64,000 nt of DNA from Camillea tinctor. Its lineage: Eukaryota; Ascomycota; Sordariomycetes; Xylariales; Xylariaceae. The DNA is taken from contig MU394053.1 in assembly GCA_022578605.1 (NCBI GenBank), forward strand, positions 368,555 to 432,554, written 5' to 3'. Positions 11,701 to 23,602 of the stretch are shown here, piece after piece. How positions within the stretch are numbered: the first letter of the stretch is position 1; each line of letters opens with the position of its first letter. The notes below the pieces were generated by a model that was not told the DNA's origin, did no database searches, and saw nothing but the letters and a program-made list of their open reading frames with translations. Made by a program: the position numbers and the translations under genes.

Positions 11701-14136
11701 ATCCATCCATCCCATATTTTTTTTTCATTCGTGATTGGACGGACCGGAAAGGTCATCGAAGCTCAACCATTTCCGTTCGTCCTGACCCTGACCCCCAGGG
11801 GTCGATAATCGGAACTTTCTTCGACAATGGACTTCTTTCGTCGGCAGAGAATCCCGGAGCCGTTAGCCCGGTTTTTTCGTATGACGATATCGCATCCCAC
11901 GCGACCTAGACCACAATGCAACAGTGTTGTCCCCGGTCTATGGTCCTGATCCCTCTTCCTGGTGGAGGGGTCTTGTGTGTATATGTGCTAGTTGTAAAAG
12001 TGTGGTACAAGAAGAGAAGGGGGGAAAGAAAGCCCTGTGCGGATCGCCTTACATATGGGACGTTGTTTCATGGTATTAAATAACCTATAGTCCACGCCTT
12101 ATTAAGCTCCCTAGCTAGTCTTTCTTGAGGACACAGCAATGTGCAGAACTCGACTGGGATATGGATCATTAGGTATAGAGCAGGCTGCCAGCCGATGCGG
12201 CTATCCCGTTCCCTCCCAGCTTCTCGACGAGGGGATAAAAGAAGATATCGGCACTGGACAGGGTTGGACGGGTGTTTCCCCAGTCTGAAACAGAGGGTTT
12301 AAGTCACGTCATCAGACGAACCATGCTATTTTCTCGATTGAGAAAAGTATACAATAACTTTCCTACCAATGTCCTAGATCCTCAGCTGTTGTTCCAGTTT
12401 GCTAACTTGTGCCGAGAATATTCACGCTAATACCGACTGAGTAGACGGCTGGGACAGAAGTTCATGTAAGACCAAGATATTCAATCCATCTGCTCATACC
12501 AAGTTGCTTCTATGCTTTGTATGAAATCTTGACGGTATACGAAACAGTGATAATGCGTCTTGGGTTACATTTCACCTGGAGCCCGGTGTTGCGGTTCTAA
12601 AGGTAGCTGCTTGAACACAAGAACACGATGGTAGGGCAATGAGACGATATTCCAAAGCCCAAGAACTTGGCACCGCACTAGCAAGCCTCCCGTCTATTAC
12701 ATCACTCTTATCTGCAACGACGTTTTCTGGGCAGGTTATTGTGTACTCGCGCGAAGGGAACAAGGCTGACAAAGCCGCGACGGATTCCACAAGGGATCTG
12801 TCAGCATCGGCAGATCGTGCGGTCCCAGATAGCTGGCATGTTCTGGCCGGGTTCCCGCACATGTAGAAGACTGAGAACGGTTGTGGTCAGGTGAGCACGT
12901 GTTCTGCATCAAAGAGGACTCGGAACGACCTTCCAAGGCACAATCCAGCCACAACGGTTACCTGCAGCATTCCTGCTATGTCCCGTCTTGCATCGTCTAC
13001 GGAGGGCACCAAGAGGAGAGAAAACCTCAGATAACCCTTCCCAGCTTGGTTCGCACATACATATCCCACGGGAGCGAGGAAAGCGCGGGAAGAGCTATGC
13101 AGATCGGTTCTGTTAGAAATCGTCCCTGGTCCTTGCCGATCGTTCCGGCATGTGATCGAAGATTCCCATTCGCGCCCGGGAACTCCTTTTTTCTTTTTGA
13201 CCGTGTTCGAGCGGCAGCCGGCGTGCCTTACAACACGAATGCGAACGTCCTTCGATTAATCAAATGGATCACGTTGGGAAGTTGTGATCATGTGTCACGT
13301 ATGGTAAGCGGCTCCTAACGACCTGTCTTACGTGCTTAGGCTGGCTTGGAATGTGTAGCACAGGGTCCAACTGTCTCGCGTTGCGAGATATTTACGGCCG
13401 GTGTTCACGATCCTAGAGCCTAGGGGCTTGGGCGATGATTGCGCAAAGGTTGAAATTCCAAACGCCTATCCTTGCGTCGTCAATGAATTGTGTACAAGTA
13501 ACGCCTACTCTATTCACAGGAATATCTAGGTCAGAAAAAAGGCTAAAGACAGAAGAGTAAGGGGGGTTTTTTTTTCTATCCCTTTTTTTTCTTACCCCTT
13601 AATTTTTCAAATCCTGTCAAGTTCTGGATTTCAATATCACGCCTTAACTCCACCGACTGCAAATGAGAACCAGTTCCTGAAAGTACGTAGAGAACCGGCT
13701 ACCGCTAGTATAGACTCTCAAACATGTGCAGATCACGTGTGAGAAGCTAAAATATGTCGCAATATCCACCTATGCGCATTAATTCGTCTGTACAACTAGA
13801 TTTGATTACTGGCGCAGAACCGAATCTGACATAATTCTCATTTTCTCCTCCATTTATTATCATCATCTCATGTTTCCATAATGCTTAGATATCTCCAAGA
13901 GCCAATATGAAATGTTTCTGATAGCAATTCATTCCTATTCTCATTCTTATCTTATTTTACAATTTTCTTTTCTTTTTTTAGACATCAAGCTTTTTTCCAA
14001 AGCAAGCTCCCTCCCGTTGTGAACACTGCCAGTACTACCCTACAACCTGGTCACCCTGCGGATCACCAACTGTAGAGGTCGCAGTAGGGGTCGTGTAAGC
14101 CCTTCTCTCGGCCGAATCAACCCAAGGTCCTTGGCC
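8777..14136. other. Long gene-poor intergenic region (5.4 kb)
   Basis: No recognisable coding sequence. The start is the promoter side of the minus-strand permease; the end is that of the FMO. It contains pyrimidine-rich tracts (10300-10350, 13570-13600) and repeated short ACCTAGGT-type words (9881, 10639). A GC-richer stretch at about 12570-13320 has open frames on both strands (12639-12866 and 12881-13318 on +; 12572-12862 on -). None has a recognisable domain, and I do not call them genes. Confidence 0.5.
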
Positions 14137-16537
14137 ATGACCAAAAGTGTCTGCATCATCGGTACGAGGCTCCTTTCCATCTACCCCATGGAGCATCATT
14201 ATCATCCTCGCCTCCCCCCATCAGCTCACCCTCGCTAACTGTCCCTCCTCTAGGCGCCGGCCCCTCGGGGCTCGTCGCAGCCAAAAACCTGCTCCACGCT
14301 CCCGCCGCCTTCGACGTGACCGTCTACGAGGCGCAGCCCCGGATCGGCGGCCTGTGGCCCGCCCGCCGCCACGACGCCGCCGGTCTCGTGCACCCCCTCA
14401 TGCTCGCCAACCAGAGCAGGCACACGGTGCAGTTCAGCGACCTCGCCTGGCGCGACGAGGACCCGCAGTTCCCGCGCGCGTGGCAGGTGGGCCGGTACTT
14501 GGAGAGATACGTGGAGGAGCACGGCCTGGCGGGCGCGATCCGGTTGGGTCGGAGGGTCGTCGGCGCGGGGCTGGTGCCCGATGGGGGCGGCGCGTGGGAG
14601 GTCAGGACTGCGGACGTGGAGGGGGGCGCAGCGGAGACCAAGGTTTTCGATTATCTGCTCGTGGCGACGGGGTTCTTTGGTAAGCCGATGTGGCCTGAGG
14701 GGATTCCGAGGGAGGCGGAGGCAGAGATCCCGATCATACATAGTAGTAAGTATCGCGATATCGAGGGTCTGCTGTCAAAGGGGGGGCCGGGTAGCAAGAT
14801 CCTGGTTGTTGGGGGCCAGATGTCTGGGATTGAGATCGCGGGGACTATCGCCACGCACTTGTCGTCCGCTACACACTTGCCGGGTGAGAAGATCATCCCG
14901 GATCCGGAGAAATACACGATACATCATGTAGCCCAGCGGCCGGCGTGGGTCTTTCCGTTGTTCACGTCCCCAAAGGTAGGCTAGGAGTGATCGTGTAGTT
15001 CTAGCTCCGCCCTTTTGCTAAACATCATCACGCGTAGCCCGACTCGTCCACTCCCCCTTTTCTCCCCTGCGACCTAACTTCGTACAACCTCGACCGGCGG
15101 CCAAAGCCCCTCACCAACACCCAGGGGCATATTAGCGTCGAAGCTGCGCGCCTCTTCAACGGGCTCTTCAAGACTGCCCTCGGCACAGACCAGTCTGAGT
15201 TCTCCCCTGAGACTAAGATCGACGGCGCTCTGCTTGATGAGCCGCCTTACCTTGCCATGAGCCAGCACTACCTAGACTTTGTACGCGAGAAGCTCATCCA
15301 CGTGCACCAAGGCCGACTTACCGGTTTCAGCGGCACCACCGCCACCCTCGACAGCGAAACGCAAATCTCCGACATCGCAGCCATAGTCCTAGCCACAGGC
15401 TTCGACCCCTCACCTTCTCTCTCCTTCCTCCCCCCCTCCATCCTCGAAGCCCTCTCCCACTCACCCTCGCACCCGCACCTCCCCCTCGCGCTCGCCTTCC
15501 ACGGCACGCACCACCCCTCCCTGCCCACCCTCGGGTTCGTGGGGTACTACCGCTCGCCCTACTGGGGGGTGATGGAGATGCAAGCGCGGCTCCTCACGCG
15601 CCTCTGGGGCGAGACCAACCCCGCGCTACTAGCAAGCATGCAGGCAGACGACGACTCCATCGCGCGCACGCTGGCCCTGCGCGCCGACCCGGCGCGCTGC
15701 TCCCAGTTCCCGATGGGCGACTACGCGTTCCTCATGGATGCGTTCGCGCGGGTGCTGGGGCTGCGCCTCGCGCCGCTGTGGGGCGAGAGTCCCAGCAGCA
15801 GGCCCGACGTGCTGACGCCCTCGCGGTACGCCCCCTCCGCACCGGCGCAGCGCAACCTAGCGTGCACGCGGGCCGCGCTGGGCAGCGGCACGCAGTTCCT
15901 GGCCGGCGCGGTGTTCCGCTCGCTGCTGGGCACGTGGCGGCTCGCGCGGCGCATCCGCTCGCGGCTGCCCAGCCACCCGAGCGGGCGGTTCGAGGGCACG
16001 GCGCGGTTCCTGCTGCGGAAGGGCACGCGGGACGGGCTGCCGGCTAGGAAAGACGGGAAAGGAGGTAGTGACGTAAAAGGGGAGGATGAGGAGGAGGAAG
16101 AGGAAGAGGAATACCTGTACGTCGAAGACGGCGAGTTCGCCGCCGACAGCGGGTTCCGGTTCCGCGCCACGCGGCGGTACGTGTGGCGCTACAGCGCGGC
16201 GCGCGACGTGCTGAGCGTGTGGTTCGCGCGGACCGACGATCCGGCGCGGGCGGATTACTTGTTCCACGAGGTGGAGTTTCTGGCCCCTGCCTTTTCCCTT
16301 TCTGCTACTTCCGAGGAAACGACAGGAGAAGAAGGAGCAGGAGGGGAGGGAGAAGGAGAAGGAGTGAAAGGCAAGGGGTGGCAGGCAAAGGCGAGCCACC
16401 TCTGCATCGAGGACCTGTACGATGTGTACTACGAGTTCGGGTTCCGGGGGGTGAACCTGCGGGAGTGGAACCTGGGGTACACGGTCCGGGGGCCGAAGAA
16501 GGATTATAGCATTGATGGGGTTTACCGGAGGGAGTAG
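14137..16537 (+). CDS. Flavin-containing monooxygenase fused to a DUF6314-like domain
   Basis: Predicted 748 aa, three exons: 14137-14161, 14254-14975, 15038-16537. The N-terminal part is a class B flavoprotein monooxygenase. It has the FAD site GAGPSG (split by intron 1), GGLWPARR, an HxxxY element (HSSKY) of the FMO signature, an NADPH-site variant VVGGQMSGIEIAG, and LATGFDPS. From about residue 546 a second domain begins (TWRLARRIRSRLPSHPSGRF onward). It contains FRATRRYVWRY and a C-terminal WNLGYTVRGPKKDYSIDG, matching what I know of DUF6314. An acidic glutamate run and a Gly/Glu-rich insert interrupt it. The enzyme would N- or S-oxygenate a small nucleophile or act as a Baeyer-Villiger-type oxidase; substrate unknown. 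The gene is strongly GC-rich compared with its surroundings. Family call firm; the DUF name rests on pattern memory. Confidence 0.9.
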
Positions 16538-17471
16538 GGGTTGGGGAGGTGAGAAGGTGGTAAAAAAAAGAGAAAGAAAGAAAATAAAGGAAAAGAAAAT
16601 AAAAGAAAAGAGAGGGTTTACTTATGTGAGATCTGCACATGTAGAAGAAAGGGGTTAAGGAGATAGATTGAGGAGGAATGAAAAAGAAAATAGCTGGAGA
16701 GGCGGAGGGGGGAGGGGGTGGGTTCAAAATAAAATGAACATGATCAAGACAGAGAATAACAGGAAGGAAATACTAGGCAGGCAGTGTGCTATGGCATGCT
16801 AGGGTAGGAGTAACATATAAATACCGTGAGCAAGCAAAGAGAAACCTCCAAATTTGAGGTTTTCGAAAACATGTCCCAGGATTCTCCTCCTCTCTAGGGG
16901 TAGATAATAATCACCATCTTTTACTCGGGAACTCATTCACATTCTTATTTTTTTCCCCCTCGGTCCAGGACAGTAGATCTTGTCTCGCCCCCTTAGTCTG
17001 GAAATATTTGTGACCAAAGGATCCGGCACGGGAGTACTATAGAAGCCCACAGAGATTTTATATGAATTAGGTAGGGGCGAAAACAAGTGGTTAGCACTGA
17101 ATCAATGGTTTCTTTCTTTCTTTTTGCTATTGTTTTTAATATAGATTGCTATCTACGTAACCTACCTAGGTAGATACTTAGGCAGCTTTCGTCGCCGGGT
17201 ATTTCCCCAGCTCTCATCACGTACCTCATCGCCTAATCAGTAAGGACTAGTTATTCACAGGCAGGATCCTTATCTTGGGGCTTATCCATCTCAGTGAGTA
17301 CCAGAGGGGAATAAGAGACAGCAGACCGATGTCGGTTTTAATATGCCCTCTATGATCCCCTTTCGCTAGAAGAACCAGAGTAAGTTTACATTTAGCCGTG
17401 ATATGCCTATCATACTTTAACCGTCCTATTTCTATACTGGCTAGTTGCCTCCTGGTCGGGATACGAGACTT
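16538..17471. other. Intergenic between convergent genes
   Basis: 3' flanks of the FMO (+) and the D-lactate dehydrogenase-like gene (-). A purine-rich stretch at about 16555-16720 directly follows the FMO stop. A palindromic ACCTAGGT lies at 17164-17171. No coding signal. Confidence 0.5.
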
Positions 17472-18533
17472 CTAGATCCGGATGGGAGCAGAATCCCTCC
17501 TCTTCAAGCCGCCCGGACTCGGTGCGTCCCGCTGGACCAGGGAGAACTTGCAGGGTCGGCCGTGCACAAAGTCAGCCAGGTTGCGGATGGTGCCGTCGGC
17601 GATCTCGCGCAAGGCCTCGTCTGTGAAGAAGGCCTGGTGGCCGCAGACGAGGACGTTATGAAAAGTAGTCAGGCGCATGAGCTCGTCATCGTCGATGATA
17701 GTCCCCGAGTGGTCGGTATAGAAGAGCGCGCCCTCGCCCTCGTAAACGTCGAGCGCGAGACCACCTAGGTGGTGACGCTTCAGGGCGGCGATGACGGCAC
17801 GCGTGCTGATCAGGCCGCCGCGGGATGTGTTGACGAGCATGGCACCTTGGCGCATCTGGGATAGGGTGGTGTCGTTGATGATGTGGCGGGTTTTGTCGGT
17901 AAGGGGGCAGTGCAGGCTCACAATGTCGCTCTCCTTCAGCAGGGTATCGAGGTCGGTGTACTCGCCGTACTTTTTGAACTCGTCGCTCTCGAAGGGATCG
18001 AAGGCGAGCAGACGGCACCCGAAGCCGTTCATTATCTTCGCAAAGGCAACGCCAATACGACCAGTGCCGACGAGGCCAACGGTCCTGCCGTGTAGCGTGC
18101 GACCCAGCAGCCCATCGAGGCTAAAGTTGCCCTCGCGCACGCGGTTGTAGGCACGATGGGTGTTGCGGTTCAAGGTCTGGATCAGAGCAACGGCGAACTC
18201 GGCAACGGCTTCCGGCGAGTACGAAGGCACGTTGGCGACGAAGATGCCGAGGCGCGAGGCAGCATCCAGGTCTACGTTGTTGTAGCCGGCACACCGCAGC
18301 AGGACGGCCCGCACGCCCATGGCATGCAGCGACTCGAGCACTTCCTCAGTGAGTATGTCGTTTACGAAAACGCAGACGGCGGTAGCACCCTTGGCCAGAG
18401 GCACAGTCTCGAGGGACAGGGCGAAGTCATGGTAGATGACCTCGATACCGGCTGCGGGGTCGAGCTCGGTGGCACGGGGGGTGGCGAGGAAGAGCTTGTC
18501 GTAGGGCTTGGAGGAGAAGACGGCGAGCTGCAT
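17472..18533 (-). CDS. D-lactate dehydrogenase-like 2-hydroxyacid dehydrogenase
   Basis: Intronless, 353 aa. NAD-dependent D-2-hydroxyacid dehydrogenase of the fermentative D-LDH (LdhA-like) branch, interconverting pyruvate and D-lactate or a related 2-keto acid pair in the cytosol. Seen: the substrate-loop segment RCAGYNNVDLDAA, the Rossmann motif VGTGRIG, the NTSRGGLI segment with the catalytic arginine, LDVYEGEGALFYTD with the catalytic glutamate, and GHQAFFTDEAL with the catalytic histidine. The HQAFFT form is characteristic of LdhA-type enzymes. The length fits the family (about 330-350) with a short C-terminal extension. It is divergent from the M28 peptidase gene, about 1.6 kb apart, and convergent with the FMO. 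No sign of damage. Exact substrate preference is inferred. Confidence 0.93.
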   Translation of the reverse strand: MQLAVFSSKPYDKLFLATPRATELDPAAGIEVIYHDFALSLETVPLAKGATAVCVFVNDILTEEVLESLHAMGVRAVLLRCAGYNNVDLDAASRLGIFVANVPSYSPEAVAEFAVALIQTLNRNTHRAYNRVREGNFSLDGLLGRTLHGRTVGLVGTGRIGVAFAKIMNGFGCRLLAFDPFESDEFKKYGEYTDLDTLLKESDIVSLHCPLTDKTRHIINDTTLSQMRQGAMLVNTSRGGLISTRAVIAALKRHHLGGLALDVYEGEGALFYTDHSGTIIDDDELMRLTTFHNVLVCGHQAFFTDEALREIADGTIRNLADFVHGRPCKFSLVQRDAPSPGGLKRRDSAPIRI

Positions 18534-20128
18534 TATGGAGAGGTGTTAACCTGTATATATGTGTGTAGGTTAAATTTGTACCAAAAAATAATAGGAAGAG
18601 GAATAGAGGAAATGTGGAAAGATCAAGGTATGAATCAATTGGTCCAATATGGTGGTGTAGGTATAAGTAGGTTAGGTGGTGAATGTGATGGTGAAGGTAA
18701 CAAGGTGAAGATGATGGTCAAGATCAAGATGATGGTGAGAAAAGGAATTAAATCTCCCTCTGAGCAAAGTTAGTAGTGATACGAGCGATTTCCAAGATTT
18801 CCTGGTTACATATGTACTAGGCAATGCGGCCTGTACACTGGTCTCGTCTCTTGGTATTTTTTTTGAGAAACTTGGCAGCTGAAGATCATGTTGTTGCTGC
18901 TGTTGGTGGTGTTTGTTTTTTTGGTGTTCGCTGGTATTATATCGTATGTATCTTATGTTCCTGTCGCCCGATTCACCTGTCTTGGGTCTTATGGTGTCAT
19001 CTTAAGTCAGTGATACCCTACCTACCTATTTATCGTTCTTTTGGCCTCAATTGCTGTAATAATATGCCGAAACCCAAAAATTGAAGCATGTTGTTCTATC
19101 TGCTTATTCTTTTTAAATAGAAAGATGTAAGAAGGTTAGTGAACTTAGAATAAGTTCAGTCTGGAAGTAAAGGTTTAACCTAGTAGTGTTCATTCTAGGT
19201 ACGTAACCTCCTAAAGAGTGGTGAAGTGGGGGTGGAGCCAGGGTGGAGCCAATGACCAGGTTCTCCCAGGTTCTCCAAGTAGCTGACAGTTGACAACTCT
19301 GCACATAAGACCGTCAAAAGCGTCAACAGCTGTTCCACCTCCAAGGTTCCCCTCTTCCCCAACCTAACCATTATTTAGCGTAGCATTATTAATCAGTATT
19401 ACTCCGTATCCATGGAGGTCAAGTTCTATTGACTTATACATTTCTTTGGAGTTAACTAAATACTATAACATCAGAATTGAAACATTACATTCTTCGCATT
19501 ACCTAGTATACACACATACCCTATCCATATCCATATCCGTTATCTCAGACACTTCTGCTCTTCTTCATTCTAAACATAACTATATCCATTGGTTACTACA
19601 TATCAAGCCTAGGATCGGATCGGTACTTGCCCAGCCCCAAGCACCTCATCACTCCCCCTGTATAGAGAGAAGAAAAACTAGGTTAAGCCAAGCCCACAAC
19701 TCCATGATCGCGATAATATCCCCCAATCTGGCAGGTCCCTTTCCTTTTCCCACCCGCATTCCCCGCTCGCTGGCGTATAACACGCCCAGTCTATGTAGAT
19801 AGCTAGGTTACCCCTATAGCTTACACTATCATCTACCGACCCACGCATAATACATAGACACATAGAACAATGTCACCGTTGCACGTCGCTAGGACCGCTA
19901 ACGTCATCATAGAATTGATTCAAATTTCCTGTTCACCTTTCTTCACAGCTGGTTGCAGTAAACGTGGGGCAAGGGGAATGTTGGGGTAGACATAGTCTTA
20001 TATATCTGGATGCCCAGGCTTTCACTTCTAAGCATCCTCTGTAAGCCACCTTACAGACCACACTTCCTACCTAGTAATCTTTGATAATCCATCCTCACAT
20101 TAAACATATATTCACTAACTTACTTGTC
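18534..20128. other. Divergent intergenic region
   Basis: Promoter side of both the D-LDH-like gene (-) and the M28 peptidase gene (+). A TATA-like TTATATATC at 19998-20006 lies about 120 bp before the peptidase ATG. A GATGGTGA-type purine repeat occurs at about 18640-18740. Open frames here have no recognisable domain. Confidence 0.5.
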
Positions 20129-22447
20129 ATGTTGTGGGGTGGTAAGAGTCAAGCAGTCGCAGTCACTGTCACTGCGCTGCTGCTCAACCGTGGGCAAGCT
20201 TGCTTACACGAGCATCAATTCCATCGAGCCACGGTCAAGAGACAAGATACACCGCCAACTGCTTTAACCCCAGATGAACGCATCATCGTAGAGTCTATAT
20301 CCAACACCTCCATCTCAGAGTGGTCCTATTATTACACTCATGGATACCATATCGCCGGGACGAACAGGACTATGGCCCAGTGGACAGCAGACCGCTGGAG
20401 CGAGAATGGCTGGAATTCCAGTCTTGTCGCTTACGATGTCTTCCTCAACTACCCCGTTAGCAAGTCCCTGAGTTTGACATATGCCAACGGAAGCCAGTTC
20501 CAACCCTCCCTCAAGGAGGCTATACTGGCCGAGGACGACACCACCAGTTATCCCAATCGTGTGCCCACTTTTCACGGCTACTCGGCCACTGGTAACGCGA
20601 GCGCCGAATTCGTCTACATCGGCCGTGGCCAGCAGGTTGATTTCGACAGATTGGTCCAGCTTGGAGTCCCTCTTGAAGGAAAGATTGCCCTAGCGCGGTA
20701 TGGCGGACCATTCAGGGGACTGAAAGTCAAGAATGCCCAAGAACATGGCATGGTAGGGGTGGTCATATTCACCGATACCGCCGATGATGGTGATGTGACG
20801 GAAGCCAATGGGTATGCCCCCTATCCTGAGGGTCCGGCACGGAATCCCTCCGCCGTACAGCGAGGCAGCGTGCAATTCCTGTCTACCTATCCCGGAGACC
20901 CTACCACGCCAGGCTATCCGTCCAAGGAAGACTCAACAAGGACGAATCCGGACTCGGTACTCCCAAGGATTCCATCTATTCCAATTTCATACGTCGATGC
21001 CATCCCGCTTTTGGCGGCCCTCGATGGACATGGAACAGACGGTGCGCAAGTCAATCGCACCAACTGGGTGGGTGCCCTCAACGTTACCTACAGTACTGGG
21101 CCCGCGCCGGGTACCACCATCAGCTTGAGCAACCTAATGAATGAGACGTACACGCCTATCTGGAACACCATTGGCATCATAAATGGGACAAACGCGGATG
21201 AGACTATTGTCATTGGCAACCACCGAGACGCGTGGATTGTCGGCGGTGCTGCTGACCCCAACAGTGGCAGCGCAATCGTAGTCGAGATGGCGAAAGCGTT
21301 CGGGAAGCTCCTGGCACAAGGCTGGAAGCCAGCGAGGAACATTGTTCTGGGTTCATGGGACGGGGAGGAATATGGGCTACTTGGTTCAACCGAATGGGTT
21401 GAGGAATACATACCTTGGTTAAACGGTACTGCTGTTTCGTATCTCAATATCGATGTCGGCGCCTCAGGAGCATTCCCTTTCATAGACGCTACCCCGGAAC
21501 TACACGCTATTGCCACCGAAACTATGAAGAAAGTCCTGTGGATGGATACAAATAGGAACATGTACGATGTCTGGTACGAGTATGCAGGCGGGAACTTTGG
21601 GGTCCTAGGTAGCGGTAGTGACTACACGGCCTTCGTTCACAACGGCATTGGCTCGGTAAGGAGAGAGCAGCATAAGAAAATGCGTATCTCATAGGCTAAC
21701 ACCAAGCAGATTGACATGAGTGCGAACCCTGGCGAGGGCGACCCTATTTACCACTACCATAGTAACTTCGACTCTTACCATTGGATGTCGACGTATGGCG
21801 ATCCGGGATTCCTAGCACACAAGTACATGGCCCAGGTGAGATCGCTACTGAGGCCCCTCTCTCACATTTACTCCTTCACTAACGAATTCCCAGTATCTCT
21901 CGCTCTTGGCATACAACCTTGCCACCCCAGCGCGGATCCAGTTCGACGTGCCGAACTGGGCCACGCAGATGGATAGCTATTACGACGACCTTATCGCCAT
22001 CATCAGTTCTACTTCGAAGACCCTAAACACCACTGCTCTGCGCCGCGCCTTAGATGAGTTCGCGTTGCGGGCACAGGAGGTACAGGCGCTTGACGACCAG
22101 GCCGTAGCCACGAATGACCCGGCCCTAACGACGCTCGTCAACCACAAGTATCGCGATTTCCAGCGCGCGTTCGTGTCTCAAGGAGGGCTCCCCAACCGGG
22201 AGTTCTACAAGAACCTCATTTTTGCGCCGGGGCTCGATACAGGTATGTTGTTCACATCCCACAACGACTTATGGTCTTGTGTGGTTAAAATATTGGCTAA
22301 TATACCCCCTCTACGCTAGGGTATGCACCAACTACGTTTCCCGGTATTACGGAGGCGTTCAACGATGGCAATCTCACGCTGGCGGCGGAGTTCGTTCAGA
22401 AGACAGCGAACGCAATTCTTGCCGCGGCAAACATTATCAAGACGTAA
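20129..22447 (+). CDS. Secreted M28B zinc aminopeptidase / glutamate carboxypeptidase II-like
   Basis: Predicted 709 aa, four exons: 20129-21655, 21710-21835, 21894-22242, 22320-22447, all phases consistent. The start is the ATG giving MLWGGKSQAVAV, followed by a hydrophobic stretch, so a signal peptide is likely. Order: N-terminal region, PA domain (about 160-300; FVYIGRGQQVDFDRL, GKIALARYGG), M28 peptidase core, transferrin-receptor-like dimerisation domain at the C-terminus. Zinc-site elements visible: GNHRDAW (about residue 362), GAADPNSGSA, WDGEEYGLLGSTEW (catalytic Glu and metal-binding Glu), and YHYHSNFDSYHW with the last His. Several NxT/S sequons fit a secreted glycoprotein. It probably trims peptides outside the cell or in the vacuole; glutamate-specificity is not shown by sequence. 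The distal zinc-site and dimerisation segments lie beyond intron 1. Confidence 0.93.
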
Positions 22448-22960
22448 TCTATTCAACAAATGATAGGATATACAGTGTGTTTAATGAAACGAGTAACGGC
22501 GTCCTTTTTATAAAAACGAACGAGAAATATGCGGTGAAAGGATTGATTATAGCCAGTTGCCTGCGCTATGAAGTATCAGTAGTACTACTATCTATTAGGT
22601 TAATGTATAGTAAAAACATCGTATGTACCCGATTGTATGTGTGTATGTAATGTCCTGCCCGTGAAAAATAAACCACCACGGGCCCAGACGTAATGAAGTG
22701 TTCATGCCCATTCGTGAAAAAATGAATCAAGTCGCCGTGAAGCAAGCAGCAGCAGGCTTGTTTTCCTCATCCCCGTGCCATGCCATGCCGATTCCCATTA
22801 TAAATACCCTCTCTTATAAACCCTTATTACGCCCCTATTCCCATGAGTTGCGAGATTGCTCCCTCGGCACGCGGCAAATCGCCGATGCACATATAAAGGA
22901 AAGTCGTGATATCGTATCCTCCTCCTCCCATCCATTCCCCATCTTCCCCCTTTTCCCCCC
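22448..22960. other. Intergenic between convergent genes
   Basis: 3' flanks of the M28 peptidase (+) and the small secreted protein (-). AT-leaning, with a pyrimidine-rich tract at about 22915-22962. No coding signal. Confidence 0.5.
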
Positions 22961-23602
22961 CTAGCACGAGTACTCCACGAAAAACCCATTCCTCGCATCC
23001 TGCTGGAACCGCACGCTGCCGGGCCCACTCACGGCCTCGTCGACCGAGAGATGGAAGCGCATCTCCTCGGCGCAGTCGAAGCCCCCGAGCGTGTGGTTCG
23101 CGGCGCCGTACTGCGGCCGGTCCCACGCCGTGAAGTCCGCGTGCCGGTTGCGCGCCGCCCCCGTGCTCTCGACAAACGGCTGCACGGCGTTCCACGACAC
23201 GGGCGCGCCCGCCGCCGGGAAGCCCTCCAGCTGCAGCACCGACACGAGCCCGCTGCCGCTCACCGTGAAGTCGCGCTCCTCGGGCGCGCCCTGGATCCAG
23301 ATCACGCTGCAGGTGCGCGCCGACGCCGGGATCCCCCCGATCACCATCGCTTGCTCGCGCGTCGTGCTGTTGCTCGCTTCCACGTCGATGAGCGTTCCTG
23401 GCGGGGAGGCCGCGTCCGGCGAGGACGGCGACAGCGTGTACATTGTGGGAGAGGCGCGGGCGGAGCCGCTGGGTGGGCAGGCGCCGGGTGTGGTAGGGGT
23501 GGGGGAGGGGCTGGTGGATTGGCGGGGGAGGAGAGGGCCGGCGAAGACGGGGGTGGCGGCCGCTGCGGCGAGGCAGGTGGTGAGTGTAGAGAAGTAACGC
23601 AT
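22961..23602 (-). CDS. Small secreted protein, possibly But2-like
   Basis: Intronless, 213 aa. A clear signal peptide (MRYFSTLTTCLAAAAATPVFA) is followed by a Ser/Thr/Pro-rich linker (about residues 28-60). The globular part has a few cysteines (in ARTCSVIWIQG, GGFDCAEEM and the terminal YSC). The pattern of a strand-rich domain ending in VRFQQDARNGFFVEYSC resembles the C-terminal domain of the But2 family found in fungal extracellular proteins; this match is from memory and weak. The gene is very GC-rich, like the FMO and unlike its flanks. High GC also opens a 186-aa antisense frame (23051-23611), which I read as a shadow because the minus-strand product has the signal peptide. Role unknown. 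Confidence 0.72.
   Translation of the reverse strand: MRYFSTLTTCLAAAAATPVFAGPLLPRQSTSPSPTPTTPGACPPSGSARASPTMYTLSPSSPDAASPPGTLIDVEASNSTTREQAMVIGGIPASARTCSVIWIQGAPEERDFTVSGSGLVSVLQLEGFPAAGAPVSWNAVQPFVESTGAARNRHADFTAWDRPQYGAANHTLGGFDCAEEMRFHLSVDEAVSGPGSVRFQQDARNGFFVEYSC

Noticed and set aside
12572..13318. Gene on either strand in the GC-richer patch
   Set aside because: Several overlapping frames on both strands, none with a recognisable domain or splice structure.
14250..14741. Long antisense frame opposite the FMO
   Set aside because: A by-product of high GC; no domain, and the plus strand has FAD and NADPH motifs with clean introns.
20081..20128. M28 peptidase starting at the upstream TTG of the open frame
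   Set aside because: TTG is not used as a nuclear start in fungi without evidence; the ATG at 20129 directly precedes a signal-peptide-like stretch.
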